Shown here: piece by piece, positions 47,485 through 58,944 of the stretch | Layout: each line of letters opens with the position of its first letter | How positions within the stretch are numbered: position 1 is the first letter of the stretch | From: Phallus indusiatus | Taxonomy: Eukaryota > Basidiomycota > Agaricomycetes > Phallales > Phallaceae | Direction: 5' to 3' | Assembly (NCBI GenBank): GCA_027605045.1 | Contig: JAQFWX010000019.1 | Span: 744,001 to 808,000, forward strand | Length of the DNA: 64,000 bases | Made by a program: the position numbers and the translations under genes | Notes under the pieces: model-generated | What the model saw: only the letters and a program-made list of their open reading frames with translations | Database searches by the model: none | What the model was told of the DNA's origin: nothing

Positions 47485-49205
47485 TGTTTAAAAAGAGACT
47501 GGGGAGTAAAGATTAAGGACGGATAAAGTGAGAGAAGGGAATAGAATGGTGAATTTAGAGAAAGGAGGAAGGAAACTTGGAAACAAAGTCAAGGGCGAAG
47601 CAGGTATATGAAAAGAGACGGATGGATGTATGGATGTATGGTGTGGTGAGAAGTCGATAAAGAGGGAAAAAGAAGCGCAAAGGCAAAGGCAAAAAAAAAG
47701 CACTGCTAATGGGAAACCCGACAGGAGAACCCCGGAGACACCGTGTGAGAAAATAAAAAGGGAATCAAAAATAAAGCTGACTAATCCACGCGGATGTTTT
47801 ATGTCGTCTTGCCGGCAAAGAGGTGCAAAGAGGCCACTAATAAATGTCTTTGTATTTGCAATTCCAGCGTCGCAAGTTTCGGTTTCCGTCTTGATCTCGG
47901 CCATCTGGTAACTTTTCTGTCTGTATTTCTGAATTGACACCACCATCTAGAATTGATGGGAGCAGCGCTGGCACTGGCAACTCCTGTGTTTTGTTTTGAT
48001 GCCACGTTCAGAGCCCGGTTTCAGCTTACTGCAATTAGTTCGTACATTTATTACTCACTGCACTACATTATTACATGTACTCCGCCTTTCTTCTTCTTTC
48101 CTTCCTTCCTTGCGATGTCTTGTCGCCATTTCGAAATCCCCTTTTCTTTGTGCACAGAAGTTCTAAACAGACCAGACCAGCCAGTTCTCTCTCTTTGCCA
48201 CCACCGATTTGTGATTGTAATTCAGCTGCACCCCCCAATTATACCGACCGTGTAATAGTGCCTCATTTCTATACACTGCCCTATAAGGATTGTTGGCGCG
48301 ACCGGCTTTGGAAGCTATTCATCCCACTCCCGTCGTTGCGCGGGACAAATCATATCGTACACACTATTTATATATTCTTCACTAGCCTTGCCGACCTTGA
48401 CTTCCTATCGTGTTTTATCATCATCCATAGTGGACGGATGGATGAGGTACAATGGTCGTCTATAGTGTCATCTTCTGTATGTAGTTTGACAACCATATAC
48501 TCTCAATGGGAATTTATACAACCGTGGGCGCGCTGTAAGCGTATTAATACGGTACACCTCAGGGCTTCGCTCGCGTAACTACCTGGTTGAGTTGTGTATG
48601 AATCAGAGGTTCGGAGGGGATTCCGAGCTCTTTCTCAGGGTTTATTGACATGAGAAGATGACAGCGGCTCAGTTTTGCATTAAGCCAGTCAAAATCCACT
48701 TCGCTCTAATTTGTTGCAGCGCATACGCAGGAAAGGCTATTCGAAGCCTTTTTGATATTTAAAGATGAATTAGCGAAATGAAAAAAAAAAACTCACCAGC
48801 GACGAAACAAGCTAAAAAGTGCTGAGGCGTCAGTTTTAAAAGCATTGAGGCACGCAATTGACGGGCTTTAAAATCGAGACGAGACGACTCTCAAATCAAG
48901 TAGGTGCTTTATGCAATTTGTTGTTGTTATTATTGCTACAATATTTGCATAGTTGAGATGTACGTATTGAATCTCAACATGAATACTGTTTAAGGAGTGG
49001 TGAATTCGAAAAACAGAGCTGGGAGTATGAAGAAAACTGGAAAAAAAAAGAAAACGAACAAATATAAGTAAAAATAAAGTCTTATCATTATAATGCACAG
49101 TACACGAGGTGGTAATCTTATTTTCATTGGATTGGATTGAAGACCATCTATTATTGACTCATGCGGCGGCGGCGGCGGCAAATCTGACAAAGGAGTTTGC
49201 GTTTG
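47485..49205. other. Intergenic: G-alpha promoter and leader
   Basis: A 1.7-kb stretch between two minus-strand genes. It holds CTTCC/GAAGG-rich runs and short repeats such as GGATGTATGGATGTATGG near 47620-47640. Open frames on both strands (47488-47946, 47630-47911, 48075-48578) have the low-complexity look of pyrimidine-rich leaders and are not supported as genes. Confidence 0.55.
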
Positions 49206-52200
49206 TTATTGCTGTTGAACAGATTGCGTAGCTGTCGTCGGTGGGGCAGAAGATTCAGTTTGTGATGTTGAAGATGGATTGACGCCACTGGTGGTGGTAT
49301 TCATCGCCGATAGAACGGCAGAAGTGACCCCAGCACCTCCATTGAGCAGTCTTGCGTAATGTTGCTGGTAGTACGCATGCATATTAGGTGGTAAATGAAG
49401 ATGGTGATTCCCAGCCACCATCAACGGGGAAGATGGCGAAGCGAGAGGAGAGTTATAGTATGGATAAGCCCATGGATGCTGCTGCGTCGAGAGAATGGGA
49501 GCAGGCAATTGGGCGCTGTTTGGTGGAATAGATGCAGGCGTTGTTGGCGTCAGAACAGCTGCACTTTGTGAGGTTGAGCTGATGATCGATGATGCTTTAG
49601 TTGTTGCAGCAGGTATTTGGGTGACTGTATTCGCGACCGGGTTATCGGGCGTCGTTACAGGCCTTGCTTCGTCAGATGGGGTGGTCGCTGGGGGTACGGT
49701 CAGTGTTCCAAGGCCTGAACCATCGGCGGCCGTGGTTGGAGGAGCAAGAGAAGGAGGATATGGCGACGATGCTGATGTACTACCAACGTAAGGTTGATAC
49801 GGCGCGTACGAGTATGGATACGGATAAGGATATGGTGGATAGCCATAAGCATAGTTGATAGACGGCGAAGGTGACGGTAATTGTGGTCTCGTACTTGTCT
49901 TATCTGTTGAACCACTGAACGATTGCGATGTTTGATCCTGTGGATGAGGTTTATGCACGTGTTGTGGGGTAAGACGAAGGAAGGCTTGTGTGAAGGTTGG
50001 GTGGGGTTGAAGATTCGGGCGAGCGACAGGGCTAATGAACATAGCCTGAGGATGCATTGCCACAGGCGCACCAGCGAGAGAGGCGATGTCGCTTGTTTGA
50101 TGACTGGATGGAGGAACCGCACGAACTGGAGCGAATACGGGGGCGGGAGGTGGAGGCGGATTCTCCTTCACTTCTACAAAGTTGCAAGCGTTGATCGCTT
50201 TTCGTCTCCTATAAAGAACTCAAAACTAACCTTCAGCCGTAGGTTTTCTTCCCGCCATCTGCGCGTCATTATTCCAAACAATACTGCCCCATCTGAACTC
50301 GCGTTTCAATCCGCCGTCCCACAATACCTCCACCGTTCCGCGATCTTCATACACCTGTAGTTACGTGGGGTTATCGTCTGATGAGAAGAACCGTAAAAGT
50401 TGAAAAGTATACCTTGACCAAAGACACTTCAAATGCTCCTGATGAATTGCGAATCTTGATACGATCCATCTCCTTCAGTGCCATTACATCTGCCTTTAGT
50501 TTGTCGTCCTTGTTAGCTTTGCGCCTAGCGATCATGGTCTGGATGAACATATCAACATGGTGCCATCTAATGCGAAAAATGAAACTACTGACGGGGTTGT
50601 GTTGAGAGCAAAGAACCTCTACACTATACTTCTTGATCGTTTTGAGCACTTTGGGGGCTGGAGGGGCCGGGGTGGCATTGGTAGGCTGTTCTGAATTCGA
50701 AAGTTCGGTATCGGGGACTGTGCTAGCAACGTCGGCAGCAATCTCAGGTTCAAGCAGAACCACCTCCTTATCCGTCTCTTCTATAATTCGATATGACGTA
50801 TCCGAATGGCCAGCTATAGCACAGCTGACATGGAACGCTTTGCTGCATTTTCCTTTCGTACATTGAATGGGCGCGCCGTGCGTTTTGTGCTTTAAACGTG
50901 TACAAGCGGCGCATTTCTAATAAATCACCAAACATTAGCCAACTAAGGAAAGACCGCAAAAGAAGGAACTAACCAGCATCCATCTATCTTTAACAATGCC
51001 ATCCACACCCCAAACAACCTTTGCTAAACCCTGTCCCGTATCAGTAACTTCGTCAACCCATGTCTCGGGAATTACTCGGGCACACGTCTCATGCGCTCGC
51101 CAAACGCCATCTCGTGGTTTGGTCAAACCACTTGCAGAGCTCGGGGGATCATTGACTGGTAGTAGACCATCCACGTCCAACGATACACAAAGACAGCAAG
51201 GAAACGCTGGCTCATCGGCGTCGGTCGATGCGAGAGAAGAAGCAGCAACTGTCGCTGTTGGTCGAGGCTTGTTTGATTTCGCTTTTGGAGGGTTTCCTTC
51301 GGCGATGGACTCTGGACTCGGAGGCGCCATCTTGGATCGCTTGAATTTCGAATTGTCAATGAAAACTTCGACTTTTCTTTTCTTAGCAGGAGTATTTCGA
51401 GAAGCCTCTCTCTGTCGCTTGGCCTCAATGAGACCTCTCACATCAATCCTAACTGAGTCGGCAACGCAACCACAGAAAGCAGCTTTCAGCCCGAGCTCGA
51501 CCCAACTATCCAACGCGAAATTTGTGCTTTCTGCACAATTTAGTCCAAGATTAAAGCCGGCATGATACCCTCGAGGGAACGTTACGACGAATTCTCCCGC
51601 ATGTTGTACTAGCACATTCGGCTTTACGGACGACTTGGCTAATAAGCTCGGTGATGCCAAAAAAGATTTATGTCGAAGGAATTGGGGACAACTTGATGTA
51701 TCAAGAGGGAAATAACCTAATGAAAATGAGTACGGGCAATGAGAAAATGCCTTCAAGATGACACGCACCTTTCATCGTTGTTTCGAGCGCCTGAGCACGT
51801 GCTTGAGGGACCGCATACCAGCTTCGTAAAAAAAGATAAGGCTGAGTGCTGCGTAAGCAAAATTTGAAAGATGCACATACTGCTTTGGGCTGCCAAAATG
51901 AATATAATTTATCGAAAAGAGGTCCATATCCTCTACATGCCACGCAAAAGTGGCTCGCCACATTCCGAAGTAAAGATATGGTGTGTTGACGCCGGATATT
52001 TGGGAATTAGGACCGAGAAGTCGAGATAATACTGAGGGTAAGGTGGCTACATTCCAATGTTTGGTCTCTTCGGTGAATAGAGACCCTTTCATATCGGCGC
52101 CATACCATGGGGAACGACCCAGTCCACAACTGCGCCAGTACATCCTTTCTAGAGCTTTGCAGAATTCAGGAGTATAGTCTTCGGGAGCAATTCCTTTTGG

Positions 52201-53048
52201 AAGCCATTGTTTGTGGGGATCGAATTGCTCAAAGAAGGCAGCATCCAAAGTTTCTTTGGCTTTGTGGCGTTCGGCTGCAGAACGTCGGTTCGATGCAAGG
52301 TGTGTCGGTTCGGCTTGGGAAGGATCAGGGGTAGGACTTTGAGGTGCATGAGGTGGTGTAGGGAGCGATAAAGTAGGATCTGTATCGGCTGGTTCGTCGT
52401 CATCATTTCGTGTCTCGGACATTTTGACATCATCATCCTCCAATTTCACTACGTCTTCTGCGATACGTGTAGACCTTCTGCTACGAGTGGAGGGCGTGCC
52501 AGTGGTATATCTTCTCCCTCGTTCAACTTCATATTTAGTAGGTGAGCGAAGATCATCTTTGGCGCATAGTTCAACCCATTCTCGGACACTCATGATCCGT
52601 CTCTTTTCCATATTCTGCTGACGAAAAACTCCACTACCACCGACAAATTCCTGCTCAATAGGGTTTCGCAATTTGACTTTAGCGAGCTGAGGGACCGTTG
52701 AAGGCAGAGCATCGCTCCTGCACAATGTTCATTGGTCAGAACGGAAAATAGCTCACGTAATACATGGGGAAAGGGAAAATATTGGTGTGGCTAGGCGTAT
52801 TAAACTTACCATTCTTTGGGCGGAATAATCTTTATAATGCCGCTCTTCATTCCCCAACACTCCACTTTGTTCATATATTGCTCAAAATCAAGGAATTCTT
52901 CCATAGACGGTTTGAAGACGGGAATGCCCCGCGCGGCATGAGGGTCGTCATCGGGATGCAAATAACTTCTGCCAATTGGGGGCACTACGGGTTCGACTTG
53001 ACCATAGAAATGGTCGGGTTGAGGAACAATTTGAGAAGACAGACTCAT
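49206..53048 (-). CDS. KDM4/JHD3-like histone lysine demethylase: JmjN, JmjC, PHD/extended PHD, Tudor-like segment
   Basis: KDM4 enzymes remove methyl groups from histone H3 K9 and K36 using Fe(II) and 2-oxoglutarate in the nucleus. The start ATG is at 53048. Jmj[46 protein letters not shown]. Jmj[21 protein letters not shown] (His and Glu iron ligands), [17 protein letters not shown] (join with donor GTATGT), [35 protein letters not shown] (third His) and [16 protein letters not shown] part: [43 protein letters not shown] and [20 protein letters not shown]. It is followed by a Tudor-like strand set ([45 protein letters not shown]). The tail is Pro/Tyr/Gln-rich and ends SVQQQ with TAA at 49206-49208. 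An acidic, disordered insert of about 150 residues lies between JmjN and JmjC. Confidence 0.9.
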
Positions 53049-53394
53049 GCTGGAATGAGTTGCTGATGCCTTCGTTCGTCGTTGTCGATTTTCTCGAGTG
53101 TCCGTTGCTGTTCTTTCGGTCGGCGCTACAATTCATGGGCACTGTGACATGTCTCGTCACAGCCTGAATCCTTGACTGATGCCGGTGAAGCGGTACAAAA
53201 GTTACAAGTGGTAGCATCTTTGTATTCACAAACTTTCGATATTCGATACTATTTCAATGAACGTGTTTAAAAAGCATACACATTGGCCTTGTCATAGCCA
53301 ATCACAAACATTGCTAATGAACATACAATTCGATTAAACATGGTAAAAAAAACCGACGAACGGTGGCTCCGCGGACACCGTCAAAAAATCAAAT
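53049..53394. other. Intergenic upstream of the KDM4-like gene
   Basis: A 346-bp spacer between two minus-strand genes; it should hold the KDM4 promoter. I see nothing else. Confidence 0.45.
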
Positions 53395-56300
53395 TTATTT
53401 GGCTCTGGTTCTCCGTCGTTGGGTCAATTTAGGTGCGTCGACTTCACCTTGTTGAGACTGCACTGCGACCTGTTTCTTTGTCTGTCCACCACGGCGCGTC
53501 TTTCTTGACTCCTGTAATGAATTAAGTCAGAACATAATCCCCTCGTAGTAAAGCAATTCCCATAAAAAACTCGCAGACTAACCTCACTTTGTTCTACCAC
53601 CTCTGGTTTCTTGGTCTGTCTCGTGGCCCGTTTGACGATTGGAATTGCGGTCTTTACCTCTTCGTTAGCCAATTTAACATTCCGAGACCTCGTTACCCGC
53701 CTGGTAGAATCTAAAACAGTAGCCGTTGAAGAGGAATGAAGGTCGCCAGGTTCATCTGTGACATTCTCACAGTCGTTTCCGAATTTACCATGACTATTGT
53801 GTACCTCGATAAAGGGTTCTAAAGCGATCTTTCTCATTGCACGTTTTATCGGATGCGCAGGCTCTTGCGGGGTATTTCCATAAAGGGACGTTGCCTCCAA
53901 GAATTTTCTCCGTACGCCTTGTCTCGAAGGGAGTCGGGAAGTTGTCTCTAAAACTTCGAACTCATCAGAACGACCATCTCCTTTCACGTCCTCATCCTCA
54001 TGTTCATCAGCTTCGTAAAATATTTCGTCGAGTTTCATATCTGGCGTAGCCATTGTTGTCTGAACTTTGAACATACTCCTCATGCCGATGAATGAGGGTG
54101 TTTGAGGGGCGGCAGCAGCAGCAATCCATGTTCGACTACGAGGCTCTTTCCCAGTACTAAGCGAAGGAGCTGTCGAAAGAGTAGGCAAAATCGTCTTTTT
54201 ATCTTCTTCGTCATCCTCGTCGTCATCATCTTCTAACTTCATTTGTCTTAACGACTCTTCCGCCATACGCAAAGTCCTGGACTGAACGCCAGTAGATGAA
54301 GGCCGTGGTGGCGGCAGTGACAGCGATGGCATACCAAAATCCAGGAAATTCGTTTTTTGTGGTGAGGAGCTAAGCCTTGCTTTTCGGGCTTCACTTCTGC
54401 GTTGAACACTTTCAAGTTTCACCTTCATCTTCTCTAACATGGCTTCGCTATCCTCGTTGCGATCCTTCCCCGGGAAATACTCTTCTTCCTCGCTGTGCTT
54501 AGGCATAATGTTACTCGACCTCGGCCCAGGCGGTGGCAAAACAGCTGTTGGCGTGAGAAGTGCAGATCTACGCCGTTCGTGTATCGCATCGCGCTCCTCT
54601 TGCGAGACCTGAGATCTAGCGGTATCTGGAGTTCGCTGGGGACAAGCTTTTGAATCTGAGATTGTCGCTTCCTTTTTCGCAAATGTTTGCGTAGGTACAG
54701 CCACTCGTCTAGCTCCGCCAAAAAGGGATGGAGAATGTCCTTTACTTGTAAATATTTGTCTTTCATTTGCAGCATCAACGGAAGTTCGGTGAGTATACTT
54801 AGATTTAGGGACATCGGCAGCCGTCGCTAAGTCCGCCTTTAATGACATCCATCAACACGACATTGCAGCTGATAAGATCAAAATTACTCTTACTCACCAA
54901 TATGCGACGAACAGGACTAGGACTTCTGGAATTATTCGTGTCTTTCCCTCCATTGTTTGTTTGCAAAGTACGTTCAGGTGACTTTTCAAAGGTCATTTTC
55001 TTTACCAGCTCGAAACCTGCCTTGAGGGTCTCAAAAGGTCCAGAATATGCTGGGCGTGGTGCGGATAGCTGCGATTCTATATTTGAGTATTTGAAAAATC
55101 AACTGAAAAAGAAAAGGCAACGCACGGGATGTATCGTATTCTTACGTAGATCTTCCTCGTCCTCGTCAGATTCATCGCTATCCGCTTGGTCATTTTCGTC
55201 ATCTCCCTGGAAATTCAGTTCGACTCGACAACCATCGTTCTCGTCATCTTGGCATAATTCAAATGGTCCCAGATCACGCTCTGGGCTCACGGCAAGCTCA
55301 ACTTCCTCTTCCTCTTCCTCGTCCAGAGCTTGCTCTAAACTTCGCTGTCTCTCTTGCTCACAGTGCACCCGATGAGCAGAACGCAGCACGACCGCTCGAT
55401 GGAGCGATACCCCAGACCTACGAGGATGACGAGGGGTGTCTGAAAGGCTTGTCGTTTTGCAGTCGAGACGGAGGAATGCCTAGGTTGTGCCACTGGCGAT
55501 GTCGATGTCGATGCTGAATTTAGAGGTTTGGGTGTCGATGGCAGAAGGCTCGATGCCGGTAGAATTCTAGAGACATCTTGCGCCCGGGAGACAGGCTAAT
55601 CAAGAGCTAAGATAGTCATGTCTGCGAAAGAATCAATAAACCCACCAAGTCGCTCTGTTCCTCTACGTGCTCCAGAATAATAAGATCTTTTTCCTCCTCA
55701 AAAACGAGAGTCTTCTCGCCAGTTCCCTCAACCAACAATATCTGGCGTTCTTCGGAAAGACAAGCTGGGACTTTGATGGGAGTTCTAAGAACGTCCGACT
55801 GGTCTTTGAGATCTTCTATTTCATCCTCCGTGTTTGACAGTGGAGTCGGAAAAGTGATTTTGAGAGGAGATGAAAGACCTCCTTTGCGTGGCGAAGAAAC
55901 CTGAGCAGAAGAAATCATACTCATCCGCAGCGAACGACGACGGGAGTTCGAGTTAATAGGAGAAGGACGGGGTGTTTCTAAAAGAGCTGCACGAATCTCT
56001 TTCGGAGGATACTCGAACTTGAATTTCTTGGTGTGTATCTCAATTTCTGAGCCGTTTGTTAATGGAACGATTGGGTCTTGGCTTTGACCGGATGCCGGTA
56101 GAACTTCGCAGCCGTCTATTGTGACTCCGTTGGAACCTTTGACAATTAAAAATGCCTTTACCAGTTCAGAATTAGTAGATGAAATGCAACAGAGAAAGGA
56201 AGCAACACACCTTTCGTTCCTCTGATATCTGTAGAATGCAATGCACTTCTGAAACGAAAGCGTAATACAATCTCACACTACATTTATTGCTTCGTCCAAA

Positions 56301-56408
56301 AGTAACTTCTTCATCATCAACTGGGAAGAACGCGATAGTTGTGTTTGGGTCATGTCGTTTGAGGAGACGAAGAGTTCCGAAACGACCTATTTCTGATGAG
56401 TCCGTCAT
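53395..56408 (-). CDS. FHA-domain nuclear protein with long disordered, basic C-terminus
   Basis: FHA domains bind phosphothreonine peptides. From the ATG at 56408 the protein starts MTDSSEIGRFGTLRLLKRHD, followed by the FHA core: EEVTFGRSNKCSVRLYYAFV, SEVHCILQISEERK, FLIVKGSNGVTIDG and NGSEIEIHTKKFKFEYP. The conserved GR, S-x-x-H and NG of the domain are all present. About 850 disordered residues follow, rich in Ser/Pro/Asp/Glu, with SP and TP sites that look like phosphorylation targets (RRRSLRMS, SSPRKGGLSSPLK, LLTPTAVLPPP). Basic patches occur near the C-terminus (VTRSRNVKL, IVKRATRQTKKPE), ending QRRRTRAK with TAA at 53395-53397. An FHA domain at the N-terminus plus a long charged tail recalls Ki-67-type proteins, but that is only an architectural resemblance. 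An upstream in-frame ATG at 56507 is less likely. Exon joins in the middle (about 54850-55620) are only partly resolved. Confidence 0.75.
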
Positions 56409-57235
56409 TTGTGCGAGTTCACTTCTTTGAGAATTTGAGAAATTGTGGCAGTGATATAGTTTAGAAAGATATACAAGGTATAGATTGAATATGAACGACT
56501 GGGGCACGGGTTGTGCGCGAAACGTGGAACGCGTTACGTCACATGATTCTCAACAAAGCTGACGTAAACTGTACGTCCCCACATCACATTATTTGCGTCT
56601 TAAACGTTGTCCACACGTCCTTTGCTTGTTTTGGTGTTCCGGAAAAAGATTTCCAAACAGGTTATCTTGAACTTTACCGTAGGCCATCGCAGCATGACTT
56701 CTCTGCAATCATTCCAACTTCCAACCTCCTCAAACCAAGCTTTCCGTGGCCTTTGGGCTTGTTGACCCGGAGATTTTCCAGCGCAAACGAGTGCCTGAGG
56801 AGCCATGTGTGCCAGTGCGTTGCTTCGTTTTGAGGATGACAGCAAGCGCTGATCTACTTTTCTCCTTCCAGCGAAGAATATGAGATCGATTTGGATAATT
56901 GGCTGGGGTTCCCACCTGACGCTCGCCCTTTTAGGACAATGAACGCCAGCAACTACAAGGGCTAGCACATGGACACACGGTCGTCTCATACCATATAACC
57001 ACACCCTCGCACAACCATTGATTAATATTCCACTAGTTCCATATGGAACCATGTGGATCATACCCGTCCATCCACGTATGCACCGTAAGGCAGCTCCGCT
57101 CTACCGGCCCAACGCCAAGGCTTATAAAGTAAAACCGAGGGGCGTCATGATATATGGTTTCTTCGACTTAAGACCTCCCCGTTACACTCCCACATACATA
57201 TCTATTCGTCGACGTACGTCAGTCTCTTGTGAAAT
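56409..57235. other. Divergent promoter region, FHA gene and glucosamine-6-phosphate isomerase gene
   Basis: An 827-bp region between two divergent starts. Open frames on both strands (56513-56833, 56600-57061) have no motifs. A TATA-like box lies at 57123. Confidence 0.5.
57123..57129 (+). promoter_or_regulatory. TATA-like box upstream of glucosamine-6-phosphate isomerase gene
   Basis: TATAAAG lies about 110 bp upstream of the ATG at 57236. Motif and distance only. Confidence 0.4.
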
Positions 57236-58404
57236 ATGCGTTTTATTATCCGCGACGACCCGGTGGCTGTTGGCGAATATGTCGGTAACTACATCGCGCG
57301 CCGTATCAATGATTTTGATCCTACGCCCGAGCGGAAATTCGTCCTCGGATTGCCTACAGGCTCAAGTCCTATTCCAACGTACAAAACCCTCATTCGGCTA
57401 GTCAAAGAAGGAAAATTGTCGTTCAAGAATGTCATAACCTTCAATATGGACGAGTATGTTGGATTACCGAAAGACCACAAGGAGAGCTATCATACGTTTA
57501 TGTGAGTGCGCTCTAATTAATGGGAAACCGAGAGCTAAACAGACTACGTACGTTCGTAGGTTTGAACAGCTCTTCTCTCATATCGACATCCCACCTTCCC
57601 AAGTCAACATCCTCGACGGAACGAAGGTTGATCTGATTGCTGAGTGTGAAGAATACGAAGAAAAGATCAAAAATGCTGGTGGTATTGAGCTGTTCTTAGC
57701 CGGAATAGGGGAAGATGGACACGTAGCGTTTAACGAACCAGGTAAGACGCCGATAGATAAACAACGGCAGGAAGATTCAAAATGTCCAACAAACAGGCTC
57801 CTCGCTGTCCTCCCGGACTCGCATTAAAACACTTGCATATGATACAATCCTTGCGAACTCGAGGTTTTTCGACAATGACCTGACCCAGGTAAGTATTGTT
57901 CACGCTCAAGAGAACTCATATTATTTCCGATTAATATCTGTCATAGGTACCTCACATGGCGCTGACTGTCGGGGTGGCTACCGTCTTGGATGCTCGCGAA
58001 GTTGTTGTGGTTGTTACTGGACAGCGCAAGGCTTTGGCATTAAGACGAGGTTTGTGTTTCCGTCTACTCCTTTTCTTTATTTGAAAAATACAACCTTTTA
58101 TGACATATATCCCAACAGCAATTGAAGAAGGTATCAATCATCTAATCACTCTAAGCGCCTTGCAGTCACACCAGCACTCCCTTATCGTTTCCGATGAGGA
58201 CGCCACCGCAGGTATGTGATTATTTGTCATTCTTTTTTCAAACGACCATGATGTATCTTCTCTCTCGGCTTAGAATTACGCGTCAAGACAGTCAAATACT
58301 TCAAATCCATCGAACGCGTGCAAGACGAAGTCGAAGCCTCGCACAAGAAGCTCCGGGCAAACGGTTCCCGTAGTCCAAATGGGAATACACCTAGCATGGA
58401 ATGA
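57236..58404 (+). CDS. NAG1: Glucosamine-6-phosphate isomerase/deaminase
   Basis: The enzyme converts glucosamine-6-phosphate to fructose-6-phosphate and ammonia in the cytosol, the last step of N-acetylglucosamine use (chitin turnover). The start ATG at 57236 gives [20 protein letters not shown]. Family motifs in order: [19 protein letters not shown] (phosphate loop), [20 protein letters not shown] (catalytic Asp and neighbours), [35 protein letters not shown] (catalytic His loop), [33 protein letters not shown] and [14 protein letters not shown]. Introns split [21 protein letters not shown] and several later points. The C-terminal tail ([12 protein letters not shown]) is hydrophilic and longer than in bacterial NagB. 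The stop is TGA at 58402-58404. All active-site motifs are present. Confidence 0.95.
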
Positions 58405-58944
58405 AGCCATCTATATATGACTAACTTGGCATTAACCAAAAAGATAAGATAAGGGAACTTAAGGGTGTAGGGTATCATTTTGAAAAACGGTGATGGTTCT
58501 CCTTGTAAGCTGATTAGGGTCGCGTGGAGTTGGTTTTGTAGCGTCACGTTCTATGACATGCTGCTCTCTGTTATATAGATTACGAATACGTTTCTGCTTT
58601 GCACATTATTGACGCATGTCGCTGTTTATTATACATTGCTCAAATTAACGTTTCGACACACAACAATGTCAACATGCGTATCCTTATTACTCTTTTGTAT
58701 AGCCGTTGATACTTCATAACTTTACAATCTATGTATATAATCCATTCTTTGCTAATAGAACTCTATATCAGCGAATATCAACGGTTTCTCACGATTGACA
58801 TTCAACGGCGTTTTTCACCAAGATCCTTCCGTCTCCTCCTTAGATCCGATCCGTATCCTGCTTTTCAAAAATGAACGTTGTACCGGCGTATATATACAAA
58901 ATCACAAAGACGATGCCAAAGGACTATCGGAATATTCCATCATC
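58405..58944. other. Intergenic upstream of the P450 gene
   Basis: A 540-bp AT-rich spacer between tandem plus-strand genes. An in-frame ATG at 58795 exists, but the ATG at 58945 sits closer to the membrane anchor and was preferred. Confidence 0.45.

Noticed and set aside
47488..48578. Several overlapping frames upstream of the G-alpha gene
   Set aside because: All are low-complexity, pyrimidine- or purine-rich and lie on both strands at once, as expected for a leader/promoter region rather than genes.
49495..51565. Plus-strand frames of up to 189 codons opposite the KDM4-like gene
   Set aside because: They are mirror frames of low-complexity coding sequence; the minus strand carries the conserved PHD and JmjC motifs.
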